From Brachionus koreanus (Eukaryota; Rotifera; Eurotatoria; Ploima; Brachionidae): a stretch of 10,862 nucleotides of DNA. The notes beneath the pieces were generated by a model. That model was not told where the DNA came from and searched no databases. It was given only the letters and a program-made list of their open reading frames with translations. Of the stretch, positions 1-8,132 are shown one piece after another. Numbering within the stretch: the first letter of the stretch is position 1; every line of letters starts with the position of its first letter. The stretch covers positions 1,805,416 through 1,816,277 of the forward strand of contig PJRA01000412.1 of NCBI GenBank assembly GCA_016987375.1. Reading direction: 5' to 3'. A program made the position numbers and the translations under genes.

Positions 1-775
1 CTTTTGGTGCAACTAAGTATGTTGCAGTTTGTTGCACTTACAGAACTAACTATAAGCCTTCAGGAAAAAAGTTCTTAGATTTTTTAGCATTTTTTTTGTA
101 TTATTTGTTTATCTTGTACCAAATTGCACAAAACTCAATATTTGGAAAAGTTAACTTAAAAATTCAAATAATTATTATTAACTTTAAGCTAAAATTGCGA
201 GTTTAGCTTTAATTTTAATAAGATTGAATATTTTTATTAAAATAAGTGAAAATAATGGAAATAATAATTTTTTTCCTAAATTATATATTCAGGATTTGGA
301 TTGATTAAGGAAAAAATTTATTTTTGCAATAAATGTATTTATTAGATTTGTTAAAAAACTATTCATATTCTAGCATTAAAAGTCAAATTAGATTTGAATT
401 TAAAATTTTGAATTAAAGACAACAAAATTTTTCAAATTTAAGACGAAAAAAAATTTCTTTTAATCAAAATAACTAATGTTAATAAATTGACATTTTAAAA
501 ATGAGCAATCTAACTTTTAAGATATTTTTTTCTCTTAAAATAGTAATAATAATTCATTAAAATTTTTTGCCAAAATAGTAACTCATTTTTTGTTGTAATA
601 ATTTTTTTCAATTGAGAAATAAATAAAATAAAGATATTTAAAAAAATTTCTAAAACAAAGTTCAATTATTTTTGATAAATCATTTAGCAAATTTTCAAAA
701 CTAAAATTGCATGCACATTATGCTCGTAATTATTTATTCTTGTACTTTGATTTAAACTCTTAATTTTATAAATAT
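1..775. other. AT-rich upstream region, no gene seen
   Basis: This stretch is dominated by A and T runs, and I find no reading frame with protein-like composition on either strand. The first 60 bases are richer in G and C and hold GTGCAAC at 7-13 with its inverted copy GTTGCAC at 31-37, plus GTTGCA at 21-26. They could be the tail of a neighbouring gene or a small repeat, and I cannot say which. The rest presumably contains the promoter of the downstream ETF-QO gene, but no unique TATA element can be picked out in such AT-rich DNA. Confidence 0.5.
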
Positions 776-787
776 ATTTTTTTTTAG
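776..787 (+). promoter_or_regulatory. Polypyrimidine tract plus AG (possible 5' UTR splice acceptor)
   Basis: An uninterrupted T tract ends in AG at 786-787, 55 bases before the ETF-QO start codon. This is the form of a 3' splice site. It could end an intron in the 5' untranslated region, or be a trans-splice acceptor for a spliced leader if this animal uses one. In DNA this T-rich it may also be chance. No matching donor is evident upstream. Confidence 0.35.
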
Positions 788-842
788 AACAAAATAAAAT
801 AAAAAATTATACAACAAAAAAAGTAATTATATAATATCACAA

Positions 843-2686
843 ATGAATTTGGTAAAGCTTAACAGTGTAACTCGCGTATTCCGGCTAGTAACTCGTAGCC
901 ATGTAACCACACACTACACAATCAAACCTCGGGATCAAGACGAACGATGGAAGGACGTCGATATGTCACGAGTTTCTGATCAAACTGATGTGATGATAGT
1001 GGGTGGGGGCCCGGCTGGTTTATCAGCAGCAATTCGAATAAAACAGCTAGCTAATAAAGAAGGAAAGGATCTTAGAGTTTGTCTTGTGGAAAAAGGTCCA
1101 TACATAGGTGCACATACTCTGTCTGGTGCCTGTATTGAAACCAAGGCTTTGAACGAATTAATTCCTGATTGGAAAGAAAAAGGGGTATTTTTAAGAATTT
1201 TTTTAAAATATAAAAATTTTATTTAAATTCAAAGGCTCCATTGAATAATCCAGTAAAAAAAGATCGTTTTTCTTTTTTGACTCAAAATTCTCGAGTTCCT
1301 ATTCCAATATTTCCAGGTCTACCAATGTACAATCATGGCAACTATATTGTTCGATTGGGAAAATTTGTTCAATGGCTAGGCGAACAAGCCGAAGCTGAGG
1401 GTGTCGAGTTATATCCTGGTTATCCAGCGAGCGAGATATTATTTCACCAAGACGGTTCGGTAAAGGGCGTTGCCACAAGTGACGTTGGCATACACAAGAA
1501 TGGTGCACCTAAGGAAACATTTGAACGTGGTATGGAGTTTCATGCAAGGACAACAATTTTTTCCGAAGGATGTCACGGTCACTTGGCCAAACAGCTGTAT
1601 GATAAGCTAAGCTTAAGAGAGAATTGTGAACCACAAACTTATGCCATCGGCCTTAAAGAGCTTTGGGAAATAGATCCCAAGGTTTACGAAGAAGGTTTGG
1701 TAGAGCACACAATTGGTTGGCCTTTGAATGCTTCGACTTACGGAGGATCATTTATCTATCACTTTAAAGATGAAGACAAGTGTCTTGCGTCTTTTGGTTT
1801 GGTAGTTGGTTTGGATTATGAAAATCCATATATTAGTCCTTTTCAAGAATTTCAAAGACTTAAAACTCATCCACATTTGAGGAAAATATTTGAAAATGGA
1901 AAACGGATCGGTTATGGTGCCAGAGCTCTTAATGAAGGTGGATTTCAATCGATACCTAAATTGACATTTCCCGGTGGTTGTTTGGTAGGCTGTAGTCCTG
2001 GTTTTATGAACGTTCCGAAGATAAAAGGAACTCATAATGCTATGAAGAGTGGTATTGAAGCTGCAGAAGCTGTTTATAACTTATTGACTAGTACAGATCC
2101 TGAAAAAGGCTTCGAAACAGGATTAGAGCCAGTTGAGTATGAGAAAAAAATGCGCGACTCGTGGGTTTGGAAAGAGCTCGAACAAATAAGAAACGTTCGA
2201 CCATCTTTCCATTCGCCTTTGGGAATTTTTGGAACTATGGCCTATACAGCTATATTTTCTCTTTTATTAAAAGGAAAAGAACCGTGGACTTTTTCACATC
2301 AAGGTGCCGACTATGGTAAATTAAAACCAGCAGCTCAATTTAAACCAATTGAATATCCAAAACCAGATAATAAAATTACATTTGACCTATTGTCCTCAGT
2401 GGCGTTGACAAACACAAATCATGACCATGATCAGCCATCTCATTTGACATTGAAAAATGATTCCGTTCCTGAGGAAAGAAATTTGGCCATTTTCGATGGA
2501 CCTGAACAGCGGTTTTGTCCGGCAGGTGTTTACGAGTATGTTCCTACTGATGACGGCCAGTCGAAACGTTTACAAATAAATGCACAAAATTGCATTCATT
2601 GTAAGACATGTGACATCAAAGATCCAAGTCAAAACATTAATTGGGTAGTGCCGGAAAGTGGTGGTCCTTCTTATCAAGGAATGTAA
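843..2686 (+). CDS. ETFDH: Electron transfer flavoprotein-ubiquinone oxidoreductase (ETF-QO), mitochondrial, two exons
   Basis: ETF-QO passes electrons from reduced electron transfer flavoprotein, fed by fatty-acid and amino-acid dehydrogenases, to ubiquinone in the inner mitochondrial membrane. Exon 1 is 843-1184, the intron 1185-1234 (50 bp, GTATTT...AAAG, phase 0), exon 2 1235-2686. The join gives WKEKG-APLNNP, as in the animal family, and a 597-residue protein, close to the usual ~600. Residues 1-35 are basic and lack acidic residues until D31, fitting a mitochondrial targeting peptide. The FAD dinucleotide motif GGGPAG lies at 54-59, the conserved GAHTLSGA at 89-96, and the membrane/quinone-contact region near 445-470. 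The 4Fe-4S cluster cysteines are C542, C567, C570 and C573, in CPAGVYEY and [12 protein letters not shown]. The ATG at 843 has A at -3 and is followed at once by the presequence. The gene is intact with no missing key residue. It converges on the nuclear receptor about 1.6 kb downstream. Confidence 0.96.
1185..1234 (+). other. Intron of the ETF-QO gene
   Basis: This 50-bp GT-AG intron is phase 0 and almost pure A/T. It starts GTATTT after codon 114 (Gly) and ends AAAG before GCT (Ala). The frame carries stop codons inside it, and removing it restores family-conserved sequence on both sides. Confidence 0.93.
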
Positions 2687-2719
2687 AAAGTTAATTTTTT
2701 AATTATTATGATGAAGCAA

Positions 2720-2725
2720 AATAAA
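2720..2725 (+). promoter_or_regulatory. Candidate poly(A) signal AATAAA for ETF-QO
   Basis: AATAAA occurs 33 bases after the ETF-QO stop codon, a sensible distance for a 3' end. A second copy lies at 2855-2860. The hexamer is common by chance in DNA this AT-rich, so the choice is tentative. Confidence 0.4.
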
Positions 2726-3322
2726 TTTTTTAATCTAATGTTTTTAATTTGATTTTTTTGGATTCAATTGGTATAATCAATTCAATTCAGGATTTAATTC
2801 AGTTTGTTGATAAAATTATTATAGTAAATTTTATTTCAATTTTTTTAATTAATTAATAAAAAAATCGCTATGAAACTATTTTTGATTTTTTTTTGATAAT
2901 TAAAAAAATTTGGTTTTGTATTCTTCATAAAAAAATGCCTTTATTATTTGAAAAAACAGAAATTAAATTTCTCATATTTATTATTAGTAAAATTATTTTG
3001 TTTTAAAAAAATTCATTCAATTTGATATTTAAGTATATTACATCCCATGTTATTATTTCATTAATTTTAAGACCATTTCTTTAAACACTGAGTTTTATTA
3101 TCAAATATTTACATTTATCCTAACATAAAATCAAAACCGGTTTAAAATTTTAAAAATTTTGAAGATCTAAATTTTTGAATTTCAAATACCAATTTTAAAA
3201 TAAAATAAAAAAGATTAATATTTTTTTTTTAAAAATCAATTTTCTGGATATAAAAGTAAGAAAAAAATTAATATATCCAATATTAAAAGTTAGAGAATTT
3301 AAAAAATTAATTTAAATATTTT
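2726..3322. other. AT-rich intergenic region, nothing recognised
   Basis: This is the 3' flank of ETF-QO. It consists of short A/T runs, with many stops in all frames, no repeat array, no RNA gene and no conserved coding segment that I can see. Confidence 0.5.
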
Positions 3323-3541
3323 TTGAAAACACTACGACTCAATATTAATCCTTTCCTATTGAAAAAATTCGAAAACCAACCATTGGAAGTTCCAATTTTA
3401 AACATTTTAATTCAACATTTGACTCAGTGGTGTTTTCATATAATCTTTATGAATTTTCAAAAACACCGGATAGTTGAAATATTTCTCCAACTATCGAATT
3501 TACAGATTAGACGCGGAAAATATGATTTATCAACAATATAA
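3323..3541. other. GC-richer patch with open frames on both strands; possible coding relic
   Basis: This patch is visibly less AT-rich than its flanks. On the plus strand a frame is open for 72 codons, but it starts with TTG, not ATG. On the minus strand a frame at 3506-3345 is interrupted by only one TAA and reads as plausible protein, including VELKCLKLELPMVGFRIF. I do not recognise either product. A hairpin (GATAGTTG at 3469-3476, CAACTATC at 3488-3495) lies inside. It could be a degraded gene or transposon fragment, an isolated exon, or chance. No splice partner is identified. Confidence 0.3.
3469..3495. repeat. Inverted repeat / hairpin
   Basis: Eight-base arms GATAGTTG and CAACTATC are exact reverse complements around an 11-base spacer. 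The spacer overlaps the inner palindrome GAAATATTTC. Function is unknown. Confidence 0.55.
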
Positions 3542-4215
3542 TCTCTTGCATATTTTTTTCGTTTCAATTTTTTAATTTAATATTTTTTATTCAAACGTCT
3601 TCTATCAAGTCTTCTATCTTCTATTCCACTTTAAAATAATTGATTACTTTCAATCAAAGCTACAATTTGCAGTTAAAACTTTTTGGGCTTATCTTTATCT
3701 TTTTGCTTGTAAAAGTTAATGAGAAACAATATAAAGTAAAATAATAATGGATGAAATGTTTAGTGGACATAAAAAGGCATTTTAAAATAAATTATTAAAA
3801 TTTTAAAATAAAATAACAATTCAAAATTAATTTAAGTATTTTGTTTTTAAACTTATTTCTTCAAGCGTCTTGCAAATAATAAAAATATTTAAGTGTTAAA
3901 TTTCAATTGAAAGTGAATTTATGTAAATATAAGTCAAATGGATACACTTTTCACTGTATCGTATATTTTAGTTATTTTGTAAACGAAACATACTTAGTTT
4001 TTTATTGAATTGAGCATTTATTTCAGCTAAAGAAAATTTTTCTTGGATTTATTTAAATAAAAAGTAATTTTCCATTGAAAAGTTAAGCTATTTTTGATAT
4101 GATAAAAAATATTTTTTAGTTACATATTAGCTATGTCTTATTCAGCTTACCAAACAATCCTAAAAAATATTTCCTAATAAATATAACTACATTTTAAAAT
4201 AAACTTTTATTTTGA
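3542..4215. other. AT-rich intergenic region with a short tandem repeat
   Basis: No gene is seen. A 12-base unit beginning GTCTTCTATC is repeated at 3597-3608 and 3609-3620 and runs on as CTATTCC. An inverted repeat TTGATT / AATCAA is at 3640-3645 and 3652-3657. The remainder is low-complexity A/T and should include the 3' untranslated regions of the two converging genes. Confidence 0.45.
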
Positions 4216-4221
4216 TTTATT
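4216..4221 (-). promoter_or_regulatory. Candidate poly(A) signal for the nuclear receptor
   Basis: On the minus strand this reads AATAAA, about 107 bases past the receptor's stop codon. Another copy is at 4206-4211. It is weak evidence given the base composition. Confidence 0.3.
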
Positions 4222-4327
4222 ATTTTATTAATAATTTAAAATAATTAATACTTAAAACAAATATGAACACCGTACTGTAAAGTATCTACAAATATCGATA
4301 AAAGAGAGAAATACGAAAATATTGTTA

Positions 4328-6035
4328 CTAAACCACCAACTGCTCAACGAGAATGTTCAATCGACTTGTGGTACCTTCAGCACAATCAAGTGATCCATTA
4401 ACATAGTTTCCATATGCTTTGGTAGCTAATATCCTGAGTATGGGTAGTTTAAGTAGTAGTTTACCGTATCTTCTTCTCTCATGCGGATATCTTGAAATTG
4501 TGTATTTTCTCAATGAATCCAAAAATCTGTTCTGCAGTGTGGTCACTGATGTTCGATCTTGAAGACCTTTGGCATCGGAAAATGTCAACACAATGGCACA
4601 TAAAGCGCTAAATTCGTTCAAATCCATAGTTAAGTCTTGCATTTGAGCAATAAAGTCAATCGAGCCACAAATCAAGTCTTGGCCCCATCCAAGCTCTGCA
4701 GCAGAATCTTTGTTCAAAATAATGTGCTCGGCTATTTTGACACAATCAAGAAACGATTGTGATCGAAAGGCCAATCTCAAAAAACTCAATTCCATGAATG
4801 AGGAATAAAGCATTGCTTTTCTATCATCAACTGAATAGTCTTTGAATCCAGGCAACATGCATGCCCATTGAATTATTAGACGTATCTCTTCCAAACAATA
4901 TTCCAACAGAGCTCCAACATCAAGTGGAACCGATCCATCATACTCAAAACCAGCTGGTTTTGGCATCAGATCAGCTTTGGCCTCAATCAAAACAGCCATT
5001 GTGTCATCACAATGAGGTACTCCATTTGGACTGTATGCGATGTCTCTGATCAATGCAAAGTCTTGTGAAATTTTCATTCGTTTATTTACTCTTACTTGAT
5101 TTAAAAAAAAAGTAATTATTATTCATTTTTTTAAATTAATTATTATTTTGATTAATAAATTTTTTTTCTTATTTTTGATTAAAAATTTTAATTAAAAAAA
5201 TTGTCTCTCAACTAACATGGTGTATTTCGGTCTTCTCGAACTGCTTCTCTTTTCATTCCTACAATAAGACATTTTTGAAATCTACAAAATTGACAATGAT
5301 TTCTTGTTTGTTTGCTAATCATACAATTTTGATACTCGCGACATTTATACACTAATGCTTTTTGAACAGTTCGTTTGAAGAATCCTTTGCATCCTTCACA
5401 ACTGTATACACTGTAATGATAGCCACTTCCTTTATCACCGCAAATCGCACATGCTCCAAGTGGTTTCAAAGTTGAATTATCAATTTCAAATAAATTGTCT
5501 GTTGACCTATTATCATTACTATTGTTGTTTGTTAGGACATCTCCTCCTGTTATTATTATTGTACCACCACTTGTCTCTGTTTCTTCTTGTACTATTCTTC
5601 CTTAAAAAAATTTTATTTTAAGAATAATCTTTTTTATAATGCTTGTTTATAGATACCGTTAAAATTGTTGGAATTTGAAGACGAAGCAATTAAAAATCGA
5701 ATTGTATTTCGATTAGTGTCAATTTTATTGTTTAAATTGTCAACCTGTGGTTGAAGTATAAGTTCCTCTGTTTCATCCGATGGAGATTCTCTTGAATCAT
5801 TTGAAAGCTCGATTTCTATCGGCGCTTAAAATTATAAAAATATTATTCATTTATTTTTTGTTACATGGGTAAAGGTAATTTTTCTTTAAAAATTATTTTA
5901 AATAATGGTCATGGTCGTTTAAGTTGATGGTCGTATTTTGAAATTAAAAAAATTACATAATTCATTTTGTTGTTGTGTTATGCACTCTCTGATCAAGAGT
6001 TTATTTGGCATAAGCTTGTTTTTCATTGAATTCAT
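4328..6035 (-). CDS. Nuclear receptor, NR6/HR4 (GCNF)-like, four exons
   Basis: This is a nuclear ligand-type transcription factor. My model has exons 6035-5957, 5824-5657, 5600-5217 and 5094-4328, with introns of 132, 56 and 122 bp. All begin GT, end AG, are phase 1 and keep frame, giving 465 residues. Residues 1-130 are a polar N-terminal region. The DNA-binding domain has two Cys4 fingers (C133, C136, C150, C153; C169, C175, C185, C188) with P-box [10 protein letters not shown]. The ligand-binding domain, about 217-465, carries the signature around W287 and [24 protein letters not shown] at 291-322. The stretch KREAVREDR after the fingers and the ending [11 protein letters not shown] resemble NR6A/HR4, so I place it there by recalled family motifs, not alignment. 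Oddities are HYS for the usual HYG, RNHC for RNRC, and no MPGGRN after REDR. The start is uncertain: ATGs at 6035, 6026 and 6011 share the frame. Confidence 0.85.
5095..5216 (-). other. Receptor intron 3
   Basis: The donor GTTAGT follows codon base 1 (T at 5217) and the acceptor AAG ends at 5095. It interrupts the segment just after the zinc fingers. The unspliced frame would stop after REDRNTPC; splicing yields REDRNTP-L-RVNKRMK and joins the ligand-binding domain in frame. Confidence 0.8.
5601..5656 (-). other. Receptor intron 2
   Basis: This 56-bp intron has donor GTATCT and acceptor TTTTTTAAG. Phase 1: G at 5657 plus GA at 5600-5599 makes Gly83. Both flanking frames are closed by stops inside the intron. 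Confidence 0.8.
5825..5956 (-). other. Receptor intron 1
   Basis: The 132-bp intron has donor GTAATT at 5956-5951 and acceptor TTTTAAG ending at 5825. Phase 1: T at 5957 plus CG makes Ser27. The pairing is chosen because it is the one donor I found with the right phase upstream of exon 2 and an open frame back to an ATG. Confidence 0.6.
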
Positions 6036-6087
6036 TGCCAAACGACTTCTCCCTGCTTTCCTCAAAATTCCGAATTTTCGAATGCAT
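6001..6087 (-). other. Upstream ORF overlapping the receptor start
   Basis: A 28-codon frame opens with ATG at 6087 and closes with TAA at 6003-6001. It covers the proposed receptor ATGs at 6035, 6026 and 6011 in another frame. If it lies in the mRNA it could reduce translation of the receptor. It may instead be a chance frame in 5' UTR, or show that the true first exon is different. Confidence 0.3.
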
Positions 6088-6109
6088 ATAAGCGTGCGTT
6101 CTATCAATT

Positions 6110-6680
6110 ATATCCTATTCTTGCAATTTTTGCATTAATGGAACGTCTAATCGTGAGTTTTTGCTTTAATTTTTAAATAAAAATAAATTATGTCAATTTT
6201 TTAACCAAGACACATGATTTGTCTTTAAAAGACTAAATAGGGTATTAATATCCACTTTTTTAAAAATTTCACTTATTTAATACAGTTTAAAAAAGGCTTA
6301 CAGGATTTTAAAAAGATCAATTTTTCTTTTTAATTTCTGAAAATTTTATTTGATTATTTTGTAAATAAATTTTAATAAATAATTAGTCTTTGAAAGGTAT
6401 TTTTTTTATTTTTCTAAAATATTTAAATTTTAAAAACATTTAAAAAAATAGCAACCAAATAAAAATAAATATTTATCGAAAATTCAAATTATTAAAGGTT
6501 ATTTAAAGGAAAAAAAAAAATTTCAAAAATTTATTTCATTGAAAAAAAAAAAAAAATGAATGTTAATTTCTATAATTCAATTTTTTTTAGTTTTGTAAGA
6601 AATAGTATTAATAATTGAAAATTCAAAAATTTAATTTTATTTAATCAAAATTAAATAAAAAAAATATGAAAAAAGCTTCA
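6110..6680. other. AT-rich spacer between receptor and heat-shock gene
   Basis: This lies between the receptor's 5' end and the heat-shock gene's 3' end, so it should hold the receptor promoter. It contains A/T runs, including homopolymer A tracts near 6511 and 6543. I see no coding sequence. The GC-richer part ends near 6155, which suggests the receptor's transcribed leader reaches about that far. Confidence 0.45.
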
Positions 6681-6686
6681 TTTATT
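6681..6686 (-). promoter_or_regulatory. Candidate poly(A) signal for the small heat-shock gene
   Basis: It reads AATAAA on the minus strand, 27 bases after the stop codon at 6713. A nearer copy sits at 6701-6706. Position is reasonable, but the motif is frequent here by chance. Confidence 0.4.
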
Positions 6687-6712
6687 TATAAATTATTCAT
6701 TTTATTTAAAAA

Positions 6713-7675
6713 TTATGCTTCACGTTCCACAGGAACATTCTGGGGCTCAGTTGCTTTTGTTTGGGATTGTTGCTGTTGAGTTTGTTGGCTAGTTTTTTCC
6801 TTCGAAGGCTGCTCAGCATGCTCAATCATTTCACCTCCTAATTCTATTGGTATATTTCTCTGGGATGTCTCTTGTTCTTGAAGTACAGGAGCACAAACTG
6901 ATAGTTTGTGCTTATCAAAAAGACATTTGAGTTGTTTAAAATCAGTTGTCTCGGGTAAAGTTGTACGGCTAAAAAATGATGTCTTAGAATAACTATCTGG
7001 TTGTTCTTGCTTATGTTCGGCTTGGACTATCAAATCTCGATCTTTACAAGTCACTTTAATCTTTGATGGATCAATGCTCTCTGGTAAGTGAAGATCAAAA
7101 GAAACTTCTTTTCTTCCTCCTTCACCTTGTACAACTTTTGGAAGCAAAGTTTCCCTTTGAGCAGTTTCTTTGTATGGAATCTCAACTATCAATTTATCAT
7201 TAGCAGTAACAAAACTAACTAATTGGTTAGTATCTATATTTTCAGGCAAGTTATAAGATTTTCGAAATTCTCTGATTGAGTAATCCTCTTCAGATTTCTT
7301 TTTTGGTTCTCCTTCACTTCCACTGACAACAAGTCTCTTTTTATCATCAGATAATTCAGTTTTAATTGATCTAGGACTAAAACCAGCCACGTCAGTTGTT
7401 ACTCTGAATTTTTTAGGAAAAAGGGGTTGTGTAGATGGTAAACGCATGAATTCTGGCATATTCAACCAGTTCAAATTTCTATTCATTAAACGATCCTAAT
7501 TAAAATAAATTGATTTGGTTAGTTTTAGATGAAGAAAGATAATTACTAATTCATCAAAAGGATCAAATACATCAAGTGGAAATGTTGGCAAGTCTAAACC
7601 TAAATCTCTTGGCTGCAACCATGGATCAGTTTCGAACATTGATCGAGGAAAAAGGCTGTGCTGAATCAAGGACAT
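6713..7675 (-). CDS. Small heat-shock protein with two alpha-crystallin domains
   Basis: This is an ATP-independent chaperone of the HSP20/alpha-crystallin family that holds unfolding proteins. Exon 1 is 7675-7547 (43 codons), the intron 7546-7496 (51 bp, GTAATT...TTAG, phase 0), exon 2 7495-6713, giving 303 residues. The start ATG at 7675 is the first in the open frame, and the leader is rich in FPRSMF and FDPFDEL, typical sHSP N-terminal motifs. The first alpha-crystallin domain is about residues 71-150 (FRVTTDVAGFSP to LIVEIPYKE). The second is about 170-246 (KEVSFDLHLPESIDPSKI to LSVCAP). An IPI motif at 258-260 matches the family's IXI oligomer contact. The tail is polar with a Gln-rich run near 280-288. 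Single-domain sHSPs are the rule; the tandem form is known from flatworms (Schistosoma p40, Taenia p36). It lies upstream of, and in line with, the receptor. Confidence 0.93.
7496..7546 (-). other. Intron of the small heat-shock gene
   Basis: This 51-bp phase-0 intron runs from GTAATT to TTTTAATTAG. It joins FDPFDEL to DRLMNRNLNW. Confidence 0.9.
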
Positions 7676-7701
7676 TTGTCTCTTATTTTTTTCTCTTATT
7701 A

Positions 7702-7733
7702 GTGTGAGTTTAGGAAAAATTTTCCATTTTATA
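7702..7733 (-). promoter_or_regulatory. Probable core promoter of the small heat-shock gene (TATA plus initiator-like)
   Basis: On the minus strand TATAAAA spans 7733-7727, and 17-25 bases further on lies TCACACT (7708-7702), initiator-like. That would put transcription start about 30 bases before the ATG at 7675. I do not find a clean heat-shock element of alternating GAA/TTC units; only imperfect pieces occur at 7745-7765. AT richness makes TATA matches cheap, so confidence is moderate. Confidence 0.4.
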
Positions 7734-7734
7734 T

Positions 7735-7980
7735 TAAGCTTTTTTTGAAATTCTACAGGAATGGATAAAATTTTCTAAATTTTTGATTATTTTTAGATTT
7801 TTATTAAATTTTTTGGCAATTCAAGAATGTTTCTATTTTAGATTCAATTATTCATATAATTTCAAGATTAAGATGTTTATGGATTTAAATGAATCATTAT
7901 TTAAACATTAAAATAATAAAAATTATTCATGAAAAAATAAATACTTTTTATTAAAATAAAAATAAACGAAAAATAATGCA
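7735..7980. other. AT-rich upstream flank of the heat-shock gene
   Basis: No coding sequence is seen. Loose GAA and TTC half-sites occur (near 7745-7765 and 7824-7830) but not in the canonical alternating five-base spacing. Confidence 0.4.
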
Positions 7981-8132
7981 TTTCGTTCCTATCAAACTGC
8001 ATCTCTTTTCATTTCTATTATGAGACACTTTTGAAATCTACAAAATTGACAATGATTTCTTGTTTGTTTGCTGATCATACAATTTTGATACTCGCGACAT
8101 TTATACACTAATGCTTATTGAACAGTTCTTTG
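7981..8132 (-). pseudogene. Partial copy of the receptor's second zinc finger
   Basis: This aligns without gaps to the receptor exon at 5225-5376 (constant offset 2756), in the same orientation. By eye I count 12 differences in about 148 bases, and only 2 in the 88 bases encoding the second finger. It keeps all four finger cysteines and RNHCQFCR. The frame has TAA in place of the Lys codon after TVQ, and TGA then TAG after KRDAV, so it encodes only an isolated fragment. It has no ligand-binding domain, first finger or recognised start. It is best read as a recent local duplication that has decayed at the edges. An alternative is a source of antisense or small RNA against the receptor, which the sequence alone cannot show. 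Confidence 0.85.

Noticed and set aside
1299..1508. Minus-strand open frame inside ETF-QO
   Set aside because: It lies wholly antisense to conserved ETF-QO coding sequence and has no independent support.
1748..2035. Second minus-strand open frame inside ETF-QO
   Set aside because: Antisense shadow of the FAD/quinone domain, with no recognisable protein content.
4861..5049. Plus-strand open frame inside the receptor
   Set aside because: Antisense to the conserved ligand-binding domain.
5212..5469. Receptor zinc-finger frame as a separate short protein starting at TTG
   Set aside because: The frame continues upstream of the TTG, and a GTTAGT donor just before the stop joins it to the ligand-binding exon in phase.
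5938..6138. Plus-strand 66-codon open frame rich in Phe, Leu and Ile
   Set aside because: It is antisense to the proposed receptor exon 1 and leader. Hydrophobic composition is expected from the AT-rich reverse strand.
7745..7765. Heat-shock element upstream of the sHSP gene
   Set aside because: GAA and TTC units are present but their spacing does not fit the canonical alternating pattern.
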